Shown here: positions 9,508 to 22,466 of the stretch, one piece after another | How the letters are laid out: every line of letters starts with the position of its first letter | Numbering within the stretch: position 1 is the stretch's first letter | Assembly (NCBI RefSeq): GCF_008247605.1 | Contig: NZ_CP043420.1 | Coordinates: forward strand, 930,001-994,000 | Direction of reading: 5' to 3' | Origin: Kushneria phosphatilytica | Lineage (GTDB): Bacteria > Pseudomonadota > Gammaproteobacteria > Pseudomonadales > Halomonadaceae | DNA length: 64,000 nt | Notes under the pieces: generated by a model | The model's database searches: none | The model's input: only the letters and a program-made list of their open reading frames with translations | Told to the model about the DNA's origin: nothing | Translations under genes and position numbers: made by a program

Positions 9508-10886
9508 GCCGCTGCACTCTTGCTGCCGGATTGATGCCTGCGCTGCTGATCGGCGTTTTCGGTCGCTTTGGTGAGCTGGCGGATCAATTGATCGACGTGA
9601 TCGGCAGTGCTCAGCTGGGCTTCGGTTGTGGTGGCGATCTCTTCGATCGAATCGGTGGTCTGTTCCACGCCTTCGGCAATCCGGCCGAAGGCCTCGCGTG
9701 CGCGGCGTGAAATGTCATTGCCGCTGTCGATACGCTTGATGGATTCGGCCAGCAGACGATTGATCTGGCGTGTTGCTTCAGCGGATTTTTCCGCCAGCTT
9801 GCGCACTTCATCGGCGACTACCGAGAAACCGAGGCCATGCTCGCCTGCACGGGCAGCTTCAATGGCGGCATTGAAGGCCAGCAGATTGGTCTGCGAGGCA
9901 ATCTCGCCAATAACGCCCACGATTTCCTCGATGTCTTCGGCCGATTTCTGAATGGCGGCCATCGCTTGCGTGGACTCCTGCAGGGCATGGGTGCCGGTTT
10001 CCGCATCACGTCGGGTGGTTCGTGCCAATTCACGAGTCAAACGGGTGTTTTCGGCAATTGAACCGATTGAGGCATTGAGCTGATGAATCGATACGCTCAT
10101 AGCCTCCGACTGCGCCTGGATATGCTGTTCCAGTTCCACCTGGGCGGTGATGTCGGTGGCAAACTTGACCACCTTGTAAGGCTGACCATCGTTGTCGAGG
10201 ATCGGGTTGTAGGTGGCCTGAATCCAGACCTTGCGACCGAATTTGCCCAGGCGCATGAAGCGGCCGGCAAAAAACTCACCGCGCGCCAGGGCCAGCCAGA
10301 AGTCACGATATTCGCTGCTGATGACATGTTCCTGAGTGCAGAACATACGGTGATGTTGCCCGAGGATTTCATCGGGCTGGTAGCCCAGGGTGTCGAGAAA
10401 ATTGCGATTGGCGGAAAGGATGTTGCCCTTGAGATCGAATTCGATGACCGCCTGAGCACGATCAATGGCATTGAGTTTGCCTTCGTATTCCAGGTGGCGC
10501 CGCTTCTCTTCGGTAATGTCGGTGGCAAACTTGGCCACGCGGGTCAGGTTGCCATCTGCATCAAATATGGGGTTGTAGCTCGCCTGCAACCAGATATCAC
10601 GGCCATGGCTGTCCAGTCGCTTGAACTCGCCTGAAACGAACTCGCCACTCGAGAGTTTTTTCCAGAAGCGGCGGTACTCTTCGCTGTCTGCATAGTCGTT
10701 GTCGCAGAACAGGCGATGGTGGCGGCCGATGATCGCTGCCAGCCGGTAGCCTGTTGCCTCCAGAAAGAGCTCGTTGGCATGCAGTACATGGCCTTCCAGG
10801 TCAAACTCGATGACGGCGTGAGTGCGATTGATGGCATTCCACAGTGACTCCAGGTGTTCTCTGGACGGGGCAAGGGCTTGCGACAT
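9504..10886 (-). CDS. Soluble methyl-accepting chemotaxis protein with two PAS domains (BdlA-like)
   Basis: The 460-residue receptor has no transmembrane segment. Two closely similar PAS-PAC units occupy about residues 15-130 and 137-250 ([18 protein letters not shown] and [18 protein letters not shown]; each ends VxKFATDIT). The signalling domain follows, with the hairpin tip [24 protein letters not shown] and [13 protein letters not shown]. This PAS-PAS-MCP layout is that of Pseudomonas BdlA, a biofilm-dispersion sensor, but function here is inferred. The ATG at 10886 has GGAG 7 nt upstream. A near-consensus sigma-28 promoter lies about 95-120 nt upstream. The gene overlaps the triple-CheW gene by 4 nt. 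Confidence 0.87.
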   Translation of the reverse strand: MSQALAPSREHLESLWNAINRTHAVIEFDLEGHVLHANELFLEATGYRLAAIIGRHHRLFCDNDYADSEEYRRFWKKLSSGEFVSGEFKRLDSHGRDIWLQASYNPIFDADGNLTRVAKFATDITEEKRRHLEYEGKLNAIDRAQAVIEFDLKGNILSANRNFLDTLGYQPDEILGQHHRMFCTQEHVISSEYRDFWLALARGEFFAGRFMRLGKFGRKVWIQATYNPILDNDGQPYKVVKFATDITAQVELEQHIQAQSEAMSVSIHQLNASIGSIAENTRLTRELARTTRRDAETGTHALQESTQAMAAIQKSAEDIEEIVGVIGEIASQTNLLAFNAAIEAARAGEHGLGFSVVADEVRKLAEKSAEATRQINRLLAESIKRIDSGNDISRRAREAFGRIAEGVEQTTDSIEEIATTTEAQLSTADHVDQLIRQLTKATENADQQRRHQSGSKSAAA

Positions 10887-10979
10887 GATGATTCTCCGAA
10901 TGGCCAGATACCTGTGGATGCCGATGCCGGTGGTAATGAAGCAGTGCAGTACGGCCAAACAGGTGTTGTTCAACGAAGG

Positions 10980-11006
10980 TCATCGGAAAAATGCCTGAAA
11001 ACTTTA
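10980..11006 (-). promoter_or_regulatory. Sigma-28 (FliA) promoter for the chemoreceptor-CheW operon
   Basis: Read on the minus strand the sequence is TAAAGTTT, an 11-nt spacer, then TCCGATGA. The flagellar sigma factor consensus is TAAAGTTT-N11-GCCGATAA. The -35 element is identical, the spacer length is exact and six of eight -10 bases match. The predicted leader is about 90 nt. Sigma-28 control would tie this receptor to flagellar assembly. The rest of the 390-bp gap up to doeA (11007-11276) holds no gene I can support and presumably the doe promoter. Confidence 0.75.
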
Positions 11007-11276
11007 ACTATACCTGGACAGGGCAGGTGCTGGGCCCGGTCAGTGAAATAATGCGGCGTGCCGAGCTGGAAAGCTTTTGACCCGGTAGCGAGCATCGGTG
11101 CAGACTCGGGTTGGAGTGTAATAACAATCCGATCATGGTCGGCCGGCGAGTTACGACATGCTCATCATATCGTGATCGCGGCGCGGGATTGATTCCACGC
11201 CTCTGGCGCGCGAAACCCGGATGTTGTCACCCCGGGACAGACGGCCATCAGGCTGAATGTTCCGAACCCGAGTGCC

Positions 11277-12485
11277 ATGAAAATCGAGCAAAAGTCGATG
11301 ACGATTCCCTCTCTGCCCTTTACCCGCGAGGAGTACGCGCAGCGGCTGGCGCGAGTGCGGGCCTCGATGGCTCGTGCCGAACTGGACGTTCTGATCGTCT
11401 CCGACCCTTCCAACATGGCGTGGCTGACCGGCTACGATGGCTGGTCATTCTACGTTCATCAGTGCGTACTGATTGGCCTGTCCGGTGATCCGGTCTGGTA
11501 TGGCCGTCGTCAGGATGGCAATGGAGCGATCCGCACCTGCTGGATGGATCCTGAAACGCACGTTGCCTGGTATCCGGATTACTATGTCCAGAATCCCGAA
11601 ATGCATCCGATGGACTATCTCGCCCAGTCGATTCTGCCGCAGTGGGATTGGCATCGCGGCAACATCGGCGTGGAAATGGATAATTACTATTTTTCCGCTC
11701 GGGCCTATACCAGCTTGCGCGAGCATCTGCCGGAGGCGCATTTACAGGATGCCACGGCGCTGGTGAACTGGTGTCGCGCCATCAAATCGCCCACTGAAAT
11801 CACCTACATGCGTCGGGCGGCCCGCATCGTCGATGAGATGCACGCCTCGATTCTCGACATGATCGAACCCGGACTGCCAAAAAATCGACTGGTGGCCGAA
11901 ATCTATCGTGCGGGTGTCGAAGGGGCCGATGGCTACGGCGGCGATTATCCTGCCATCGTACCGTTGCTGCCGACCGGCGCTGATGCTGCCGCGCCGCATC
12001 TGACCTGGGATGACACGCCTTTCCGAAAAGGGGAGGGGACGTTTTTCGAGATTGCCGGCTGCTACAAGCGTTACCATGCGCCACTGTCACGAACCATTTT
12101 CCTGGGTCGGCCTTCGCGCGAATTCCTCCGGGGCGAATCGGCACTGCTGGAGGGCATCGAAAACGGGCTCGAAGTGGCCCGACCCGGCAATCGCTGCTGT
12201 GATATCGCCATGGCCCTGGGGGCGGCGATGGACAAATATGGCTTTGATCGGGGCGGCGCGCGCTGCGGCTATCCGATTGGTATCAGTTATCCACCGGACT
12301 GGGGTGAGCGCACCATGAGTCTGCGCCCCAGTGATGAAACCATTCTTGAACCAGGCATGACCTTTCATTTCATGCCCGGCATGTGGATGGATGAGTGGGG
12401 GCTGGAGATTACCGAGTCCATTCTGATCACCGAACAGGGTGCCGAAACCCTGTGTGAATTTCCTCGCCAGCTGTTCGTGAAGTGA
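11277..12485 (+). CDS. doeA: Ectoine hydrolase DoeA
   Basis: DoeA opens the ectoine ring to N-alpha-acetyl-L-2,4-diaminobutyrate, the first step of ectoine catabolism. The 402-residue protein has the creatinase/prolidase (M24-like) fold: an N-terminal domain with DVLIVSDPSNMAWLTGYDGWSFYVHQ and a C-terminal pita-bread domain with GEGTFFEIAGCYKRYHAPLSR and MTFHFMPGMWMDEWGLEITES. The metal-ligand set of true aminopeptidases is not kept, as is known for this hydrolase group. The start could be the ATG at 11277 or at 11298; neither has a strong Shine-Dalgarno sequence. doeB follows after 77 nt and doeX after that, the same order as in Halomonas elongata. Confidence 0.92.
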   Translation: MKIEQKSMTIPSLPFTREEYAQRLARVRASMARAELDVLIVSDPSNMAWLTGYDGWSFYVHQCVLIGLSGDPVWYGRRQDGNGAIRTCWMDPETHVAWYPDYYVQNPEMHPMDYLAQSILPQWDWHRGNIGVEMDNYYFSARAYTSLREHLPEAHLQDATALVNWCRAIKSPTEITYMRRAARIVDEMHASILDMIEPGLPKNRLVAEIYRAGVEGADGYGGDYPAIVPLLPTGADAAAPHLTWDDTPFRKGEGTFFEIAGCYKRYHAPLSRTIFLGRPSREFLRGESALLEGIENGLEVARPGNRCCDIAMALGAAMDKYGFDRGGARCGYPIGISYPPDWGERTMSLRPSDETILEPGMTFHFMPGMWMDEWGLEITESILITEQGAETLCEFPRQLFVK

Positions 12486-12562
12486 TCGTCTCGGGGAATG
12501 GTGACCTGCCTCACTCCGAATGACGTCTTCAGCGGTGGTGAACTGTCCGAAAAGGAGTTCGT

Positions 12563-13570
12563 ATGCGTGCCAGTCCGATTTCCGCCACGGTCGATTTCGA
12601 TGCCGATGGTGTCCAGCACGGTTTTCTCAAACTGCCGGTCTCCCATGATGAGTCCGCCTGGGGCGCGGTCATGATTCCGGTCACTGTGGTGAAAAACGGT
12701 GACGGCCCCACGGCACTGTTGACCGGTGGTAATCATGGGGATGAGTACGAAGGCATTACTGCGCTGCTGAAACTGTCCGGATCACTGCGAGCGGACGAGG
12801 TCAGGGGCCGGGTCATTATCGTGCCAATGATGAATCAGCCGGCTGCACAGGCGGGCAGGCGCACGTCTCCAATGGACCGCGGCAATCTCAATCGCAGCTT
12901 TCCCGGTGATCCCGATGGCGGGCCGACGAAGCAGATTGCTGACTACTTCACCCGCTATCTGGTGCCAATGTGCGATTATGCGCTCGATCTGCACTCCGGT
13001 GGACGTACCCTCGATATTCTTCCCTTTGCCGCTGCGCATCGACTGGAGGATCGTGATCAGGAACGTCGCAGCCTGCAAGGGGCGATCGATTTTGGTGCGG
13101 GTACGGCCATCATGATGTATGAACTTGATGCTGCAGCGCTCTATGACACCGTGGTGGAAAACCAGGGCAAGATACTGGTCACTACCGAACTGGGTGGTGG
13201 CGGCACCTCAACCCCTGCGAGCATGGAGATCAGTGAGCGTGGCGTTCGCAATTTCCTGATCTTTGCCGGGATCACCGAGGGCGAACTTCAACGACCGGCC
13301 AGACAAACCTTTGTCGAGATGCCGGATGCTTCCTGTTATGTGCAGAGCGAGCATGCCGGTCTGCTGGAGATGACCTGTGCACTGGGTGGTCTGGTGCGTC
13401 AGGGGGAAGTGGTGGCGCGTATTCATGATATGACACGTACCGGCGTCGAGCCGGTGGAATATCGGGCCGGTCGTGACGGCATGGTACTGGCCCGTCGGTT
13501 TCCGGCACGGGTCGACATGGGTGATACCATCGTGGTGATCGGTGAGGTAGTGGAGACGCTCGAGCGCTGA
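12563..13570 (+). CDS. doeB: N-alpha-acetyl-L-2,4-diaminobutyrate deacetylase DoeB
   Basis: DoeB removes the acetyl group from the DoeA product, giving L-2,4-diaminobutyrate and acetate. The 335-residue protein belongs to the succinylglutamate desuccinylase/aspartoacylase zinc peptidase family. The zinc-binding HxxE is in LLTGGNHGDEYEGI and the second His in CDYALDLHSGGRTLDI. A downstream region TTELGGGGTSTPAS is followed by a small C-terminal beta domain (LVRQGEVVARIHD). AAAAGGAG lies 5 nt upstream of the ATG. It is second in the doeABX operon; the transaminase and dehydrogenase for the later steps (DoeD, DoeC) are not in this window. Confidence 0.93.
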   Translation: MRASPISATVDFDADGVQHGFLKLPVSHDESAWGAVMIPVTVVKNGDGPTALLTGGNHGDEYEGITALLKLSGSLRADEVRGRVIIVPMMNQPAAQAGRRTSPMDRGNLNRSFPGDPDGGPTKQIADYFTRYLVPMCDYALDLHSGGRTLDILPFAAAHRLEDRDQERRSLQGAIDFGAGTAIMMYELDAAALYDTVVENQGKILVTTELGGGGTSTPASMEISERGVRNFLIFAGITEGELQRPARQTFVEMPDASCYVQSEHAGLLEMTCALGGLVRQGEVVARIHDMTRTGVEPVEYRAGRDGMVLARRFPARVDMGDTIVVIGEVVETLER

Positions 13571-13665
13571 GCCCTGCCGGGGGAACAGGCATCGGGCGAT
13601 AGCCTGGCGCAAGGTGCCCCGGCGTCTTCCTCGGGCATGGATGCCCCGAACTGCTGTGAGGCCTT

Positions 13666-14145
13666 GTGAAACTCGATCGCTTTGATCTGCAAATTCTCTC
13701 CATCCTGTCGCGCGATGGGCGCATTACCAAGTCGCGGCTGGCCGAGTCGATCAATCTCTCGGTCAGCCCCTGCTGGGAGCGTGTCAGACGTCTGGAGAAG
13801 GCCGGCATCATCGAAGGCTACAGCGCCCGCATCAACCCCAGGGTGCAGGTGCGTCGCACTCCGGTATGGATTCAGGTCGAACTCGATCATCATGGGCTCG
13901 ATGTCTTCGAACGGTTCGAGCGCACCATGCGGGAAACGCCGGAGGTCACCGAATGCGTGGCCGTAGGCGGTGGCGTGGACTACCTGGTACGTGTCGAGGC
14001 GCTTGATATTGATCAGTATCAGCGACTGATCGATCAGTGGTTGATCAGCGGCCTCGCCATTCGCCGTTATTTCACCTATATCGTGACCCGGACGGTCAAA
14101 TCCGGTCCGCCCCCGATGGAACTGAAGGATTCGACCGAGCGCTGA
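13666..14145 (+). CDS. doeX: Lrp/AsnC family regulator of ectoine degradation DoeX
   Basis: This 159-residue Lrp/AsnC protein has an N-terminal helix-turn-helix (DRFDLQILSILSRDGRITKSRLAESINLSVSPCWERVRRLEKAGII) and a C-terminal RAM-type domain (TECVAVGGGVDYLVRVEALD). In Halomonas elongata the homologue is a DNA-binding protein encoded after doeB and linked to control of ectoine breakdown. The start is GTG at 13666 with GAGG only 4-5 nt upstream, which may lower its translation relative to the enzymes. A 95-nt spacer separates it from doeB. The effector is unknown. Confidence 0.9.
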   Translation: MKLDRFDLQILSILSRDGRITKSRLAESINLSVSPCWERVRRLEKAGIIEGYSARINPRVQVRRTPVWIQVELDHHGLDVFERFERTMRETPEVTECVAVGGGVDYLVRVEALDIDQYQRLIDQWLISGLAIRRYFTYIVTRTVKSGPPPMELKDSTER

Positions 14146-14192
14146 CCGATCGATTGACTGTCCGAATTGAGCGCTTCCCCCGTTTCGTTTAG

Positions 14193-16794
<2,602 letters not shown>

Positions 16795-16867
16795 CCGAGA
16801 CGAGAAATGTGGCGATCTTCGGATCGCGACAACCATCGGGATAACAGTGCTTCTGGTAGCATTGACG

Positions 16868-16898
16868 AGAGGGTCATCATCGATGGCCCTCTTTTTTT
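16868..16898 (+). terminator. Intrinsic terminator after kdsA
   Basis: An 11-bp stem (AGAGGGTCATC / GATGGCCCTCT, one G-U pair) with a 3-nt loop is followed by seven T residues. It ends the pyrG-kdsA unit. The remaining sequence to eno (16899-17134) has no gene I can support and must contain the eno promoter. Confidence 0.9.
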
Positions 16899-17056
16899 GT
16901 GCGCATGACCGACAACCGGTAGCCATCGAAATGGTATGCAGGATTGGCCCATCTCCGGGGTTGCGGTCTAAATTATCGGACAATGATTGGCTCGTGATGG
17001 GCAACAATGCCGCCGGGCGTGCTATCCTGGTGTCCGAAGAGGGCGCTGGCGAGTGA

Positions 17057-18436
<1,380 letters not shown>

Positions 18437-18468
18437 TAACCTGAGTCAATTTTGCATTATGGGATTTA

Positions 18469-18498
18469 ATCCGGTCGGTGCATCCGGCCGGATTTTTT
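18469..18498 (+). terminator. Intrinsic terminator after eno
   Basis: A 10-bp stem (ATCCGGTCGG / CCGGCCGGAT, one G-U pair) with a 5-nt loop is followed by six T residues. It makes eno a single-gene transcription unit on its 3' side. Confidence 0.88.
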
Positions 18499-18642
18499 CA
18501 TGATGGCTATCTGATAACTGATACAGCGTCTGGACTGGCTTGACCCCTGGTCGGCCAGCTACCAGTATGAGCCATATCCGGAGGCGAACGGGATCGCCTC
18601 GTCATTTCACTGTCTTCCTCTCTCAACTCATTGAATTAAAAG

Positions 18643-18688
18643 CCTTTCAGGGAAAAGGTTGAATTCGGTGACCCTCATTCTCCAATCA
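18643..18688 (+). promoter_or_regulatory. Possible promoter and upstream inverted repeat of the CsrB/RsmZ-type RNA
   Basis: TTGAAT at 18659-18664, a 16-nt spacer and TCCAAT at 18681-18686 could serve as -35 and -10 elements, giving a start near 18693. Directly upstream is the inverted repeat CCTTT-N6-AAAGG (18643-18658), placed where a response-regulator site would sit. It does not match the Pseudomonas GacA box (TGTAAG-N6-CTTACA), so its role is speculative. The stretch 18499-18642 shows nothing I can name. Confidence 0.3.
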
Positions 18689-18710
18689 CTCCGCCCACTC
18701 GGGCCAGAGC

Positions 18711-18936
18711 GTTATCAGCAATACTGATAACGGGACATGTTTGCCCTTGCGGAAAGGATTTCCGCCCGAACCAGGATGGTTCGGGACGTCAGGATGACGA
18801 TCGGGCACAGGGATTTTGAATGGCGCGCGTGGTAGCGCAGGATGCGTGATCCACGCAGGGAAGTCGCCAATGGATATGAGCAAAGGGAATTGCTCGGCAA
18901 GGACGTAGGATACGGGCGGCTGCGGCCGCCCTTTTT
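18711..18936 (+). ncRNA. CsrB/RsmZ-family CsrA-sequestering small RNA
   Basis: The 226-nt stretch carries about thirteen GGA triplets, many in hairpin loops. Clear examples are GCGGAA-AGGA-TTTCCGC (18749-18765), CCCGAACC-AGGAT-GGTTCGGG (18765-18785), CGTC-AGGAT-GACG (18787-18799), GAGCAA-AGGGAA-TTGCTC (18878-18895) and CGT-AGGAT-ACG near 18904. It begins with a perfect hairpin (GTTATCAG-CAATA-CTGATAAC, 18711-18731) and ends with a terminator, GGGCGGC-TGCG-GCCGCCC plus five T (18914-18936). Repeated A(N)GGA loops are the binding sites of the translational regulator CsrA, and such RNAs titrate it. The position beside fdxA is that of rsmZ in pseudomonads. The 5' end is approximate. Confidence 0.85.
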
Positions 18937-18970
18937 AGTGTCCGTTGCAAGCGTCTGGAAGAGGCACTTG

Positions 18971-19306
18971 TCAGGCCGGTGGATTGCGGTCGAGCTGATC
19001 GCGTTTGTTTTTCACATCCTTCCACTCATCGGCATCCGACGGTGGGTCGATACGCTCGTTGATGTTGGGCCAGACTTCTGCCAGTTCGGCATTGAGTTCG
19101 ATGAATTCTTCCTGATCCTTCGGAACCTCATCCTCGGAGTAGATGGCATCAACAGGGCATTCAGGCTCACATAGCGCGCAGTCGATGCATTCATCGGGAT
19201 GAATGACCAGAAAGTTGGGCCCCTCGTAGAAGCAGTCGACCGGGCAGACTTCCACACAGTCGGTGTATTTGCAGCGAATGCAGCTTTCGGTCACAACGAA
19301 CGTCAT
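18971..19306 (-). CDS. fdxA: Seven-iron ferredoxin FdxA
   Basis: This is a small acidic electron carrier of 111 residues with one 3Fe-4S and one 4Fe-4S cluster. The cysteine pattern is [18 protein letters not shown] near the N-terminus and [16 protein letters not shown] after about 20 residues, as in Azotobacter ferredoxin I-type proteins. The C-terminal half ([12 protein letters not shown]) is also typical. The ATG at 19306 is used rather than a start 13 codons upstream because the family begins MTFVVTE and GGGAG lies about 9 nt before it. It is convergent with the CsrB-type RNA and lies downstream of mutS on the same strand, as in Pseudomonas. Confidence 0.95.
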   Translation of the reverse strand: MTFVVTESCIRCKYTDCVEVCPVDCFYEGPNFLVIHPDECIDCALCEPECPVDAIYSEDEVPKDQEEFIELNAELAEVWPNINERIDPPSDADEWKDVKNKRDQLDRNPPA

Positions 19307-19494
19307 ATCGCAGGCTCCCTGACAATGGTGGGCCCCGAACGCCATCGCGTCCGGTCATACCGGAGGCGGTTTCCGGCTGCGCACAGGTGTTATCGGACCA
19401 TGGCCGGCCCGATGACACGAAGGCGTGAAAAGGGGGCATATTTTAGAGGGGCCGGCAGCGCTTCGACAAGCGTGCCGACCGCGTTCGAGCGCTG

Positions 19495-22086
19495 TTACAG
19501 GCGGTCCCGCCACTCATAGAGGAGCGCCATGGCCTCGCGAGGGGTCAGCGCATCGAGATCCAGTTCTCCCAGTGCCTCGACTATCGGGTGTATAGGGGCA
19601 GTGAACAGATCCGACTGTACCGGATCGGGTGAGCGCCTGGTGTTACTGTCGCCCGGACAGGTTGGGACATGGTCGAATTCCTGGGCTTCGAGTTCAGCCA
19701 GTCGAGTTCGGGCACGCTCGATGACGGCCGGCGGCACACCGGCCAGACGGGCAACCTGCAAACCATGGCTCTGACTGGCCGGGCCTGGTTCCACGCGGTG
19801 CATGAAGATAATGTCATGGCCATGCTCGGTGGCAGTGAGATGCACGTTATCGACACTGTCGAACTGATCGGCGAGGGCCGTCATTTCGAAGTAGTGCGTA
19901 GCAAACAGGGTCAGCGCGCCGGTCTGCACCAGATGCTCTGCCGTTGCCCAGGCCAGCGACAGGCCATCGAAGGTACTGGTGCCACGGCCGATTTCATCCA
20001 TCAGCACCAGACTTTCGCGCGTGGCGTTATGCAGGATGCTGGCGGTCTCGGTCATCTCCACCATGAAGGTCGAGCGGCCTCCGGCCAGATCATCGGAAGA
20101 CCCGATTCGGGTAAAGATACGGTCGACCAGGCCGACTTCGGCCCGGTCAGCTGGTACGAAGGCGCCGGTATGGGCCAGTAGCGCGATCAGCGCATTCTGA
20201 CGCATGAAGGTGGACTTGCCCCCCATGTTGGGCCCGGTGATCACCAGCATGCGTGTCTGTTCGTCCAGGCGCAGGTCGTTGGGGACAAAAGGATTCGCGG
20301 AGACGTGTTCCACTACCGGGTGGCGACCGACTTCAATATTCAGTCCGGGCGCGTCTTGTATGACCGGGCGCGTCAGGGTCAGGCTTTCGGCACGTTCGGC
20401 GAAGGCCGTCAGCACGTCCAGAGTGGCCAGCGCCCGGGCAGTGGCCTGAAGTGGCTGCAATTCAGCATTGAGGCGCTCCAACAGGCTGTCATAGAGCATC
20501 TTCTCGCGCGCCAGCGCCCGGGTTTTTGCCGACAGGGCCTTGTCCTCGAACTCCTTGAGTTCGGGAATGATAAAGCGCTCGGCATTCTTGAGTGTCTGGC
20601 GACGAATGTAGTCAGCAGGCGCCTCGCGTGCCTGCGCACGAGGAATCTCGATGTAATAGCCATGCACCCGGTTGTAACCCACCTTCAGGCCCTGCAGGCC
20701 GGTGCGTTCACGCTCACGGGTTTCGAGCCTGACAAGATAGTCGCCGGCGTTTTCATGGAGGGTTCGCAGTTCATCAAGCTCGTCATCGAACCCCTCGCGG
20801 ATGACCCCGCCATCGCGGATGACGACCGGTGGATTATCGATGATGCCTCGCGAAAGCAGGTCTGCCATCTCCGGCCAGGGCACCAGATGATGGCGCAGGT
20901 CGTCAATGGCCGTATCAGGGGCAAAATCGATCAGCTGTGCGGCCAGTTCGGGCAGGGTGCACAGGGCATCGCGCAGACGCGCCAGATCACGCGGTCGTGC
21001 ACTGAGCAAAGCGACTCGCGCCAGGATACGCTCGATATCACCAATCCGTCCGAGCAGTTCGCGGAAAGGATCGATACGATCGCCATCGATCAGTGCACCG
21101 ACTGCCGCCTGGCGTGCCTCGATACGGCCTCGGTCGCGTAGCGGCCGATTGAGCCAGCGACGCATCAGGCGTGAACCCATTGGCGTAGCGGTGGTGTCCA
21201 GCACGCTGGCCAGGGTGTTGTCGCGTCCACCGGCAAGATTGGTATCAATCTCCAGATTGCGCCGGCTGGCGGCATCGATCACTACGGCTTCATCACGCGC
21301 CTCTACGCTCAGCCCTGACACATGAGGCAGGGCTGAGCGCTGAGTATCGCGGGCGTAATCAACCAGTACCCCGGCGGCAACAATCGCCCGGGTCAGATGA
21401 GCACAGCCGAACCCCTGCAGGTCGTGAACACCGAATTGATCGCACAGCAGCCGCAGGGCTGTATCGTAATCGAAATGCCAGTCGTGCCAGCGTCGCAGTC
21501 CCGGACGAGAGACCAGGGTTTCGGGTAGACGCAGTGATTCGGCTACCAGCAATTCAGCGGGATCGAGGCGGTGAAGTTCGGCGAGCATGTCAGCTTCGCT
21601 TTCCACTTCCAGCACATTGAATCGTCCGCTGGAGAGTTCAAGCCAGGCCATGCCCCACTGCTGCTCCTGCGGATGCAGTGCCACCAGCAGATTGTCGCGA
21701 CGCTCATCAAGCAGTGCTTCGTCATGCAGGGTACCCGGGGTCACGATGCGGACAACGCGTCGCTCGACCGGTCCCTTGGCGGTCGCCGGATCTCCGATCT
21801 GCTCGCAGATGGCGACCGATTCGCCCGCCTTCACCAGGCGTGCCAGATAGGACTCTGCGCTGTGATAGGGCACGCCCGCCATGGGAATAGAGGCACCGGC
21901 TGATTGCCCGCGAGCTGTCAGCGTAATGTCGAGCAGCGCAGCGGCACGCCGGGCGTCGTCATAAAAGAGTTCGTAGAAATCCCCCATGCGGTAGAACAGT
22001 AGAATATCCGGATGCTCGCGCTTGATGCGCAGATATTGCGCCATCATGGGCGTGTGCCGGTTGAGATCGTCCTGAGCCACGTTCAA
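19495..22086 (-). CDS. mutS: DNA mismatch repair protein MutS
   Basis: MutS recognises mismatches and small loops and recruits MutL. The 863-residue protein begins with the mismatch-binding motif region [16 protein letters not shown] and [16 protein letters not shown], which contains the Phe-x-Glu wedge. A connector, clamp and lever follow, then the ATPase: Walker [17 protein letters not shown], the [14 protein letters not shown]alker B/signature and the FATHYFEMT switch. The start is most likely TTG at 22086, since GGGA lies 6 nt upstream and the E. coli protein aligns there. ATG codons appear only 13 codons later, inside the conserved region. Confidence 0.96.
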   Translation of the reverse strand: MNVAQDDLNRHTPMMAQYLRIKREHPDILLFYRMGDFYELFYDDARRAAALLDITLTARGQSAGASIPMAGVPYHSAESYLARLVKAGESVAICEQIGDPATAKGPVERRVVRIVTPGTLHDEALLDERRDNLLVALHPQEQQWGMAWLELSSGRFNVLEVESEADMLAELHRLDPAELLVAESLRLPETLVSRPGLRRWHDWHFDYDTALRLLCDQFGVHDLQGFGCAHLTRAIVAAGVLVDYARDTQRSALPHVSGLSVEARDEAVVIDAASRRNLEIDTNLAGGRDNTLASVLDTTATPMGSRLMRRWLNRPLRDRGRIEARQAAVGALIDGDRIDPFRELLGRIGDIERILARVALLSARPRDLARLRDALCTLPELAAQLIDFAPDTAIDDLRHHLVPWPEMADLLSRGIIDNPPVVIRDGGVIREGFDDELDELRTLHENAGDYLVRLETRERERTGLQGLKVGYNRVHGYYIEIPRAQAREAPADYIRRQTLKNAERFIIPELKEFEDKALSAKTRALAREKMLYDSLLERLNAELQPLQATARALATLDVLTAFAERAESLTLTRPVIQDAPGLNIEVGRHPVVEHVSANPFVPNDLRLDEQTRMLVITGPNMGGKSTFMRQNALIALLAHTGAFVPADRAEVGLVDRIFTRIGSSDDLAGGRSTFMVEMTETASILHNATRESLVLMDEIGRGTSTFDGLSLAWATAEHLVQTGALTLFATHYFEMTALADQFDSVDNVHLTATEHGHDIIFMHRVEPGPASQSHGLQVARLAGVPPAVIERARTRLAELEAQEFDHVPTCPGDSNTRRSPDPVQSDLFTAPIHPIVEALGELDLDALTPREAMALLYEWRDRL

Positions 22087-22362
22087 TCGGATTCCCGCTT
22101 CGTTGATAGGTGAGCCGGGGAGGCAATGGGGCAGGCGGCCTCGGTATGCTGGCCGAAGGCTGCGTCATCCCGCGTGGGCCGCGGACGATTGTGGCTGAGC
22201 ATCGAAGCGCCGCTCTGCATCACCTCTTCCTGCGATGACGCAAGGTTACCATGAGCGCTGAAGGTCAGCAGCGTTCGACCTGGCGTTTTTACAGGAGCGG
22301 GCCGGCCGCCGGGTGTATTGAAATATTGCCGCGGATTGCAGAGGTGTAAGCCAGGTAAATTA

Positions 22363-22378
22363 CTGTATGAATGTACAG
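22363..22378. promoter_or_regulatory. LexA (SOS) box upstream of the tailspike-like gene
   Basis: CTGTATGAATGTACAG has the CTGT-N8-ACAG form of the gammaproteobacterial LexA operator and is flanked by TA...TT as in strong E. coli sites. It lies 88 nt before the start codon of the tailspike-like gene and 277 nt upstream of mutS, which points the other way. The 380-bp gap 22087-22466 otherwise shows no gene on either strand that I can support. A possible -35 is TTGCAG at 22336, placing the box over the promoter core. Confidence 0.8.
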
Positions 22379-22466
22379 TTTTCTGTCCCACCCTGAAGTC
22401 GTGTCCGGACACGACAACGACTGCCGACACGAGCCGGCAGGTAGCGATACGCACAGGGAGACTGTA

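Noticed and set aside
18511-18526. CTGATAACTGATACAG, a possible LexA site between eno and the small RNA
   Set aside because: Only the right half matches well, and it is about 180 bp from the predicted RNA promoter.
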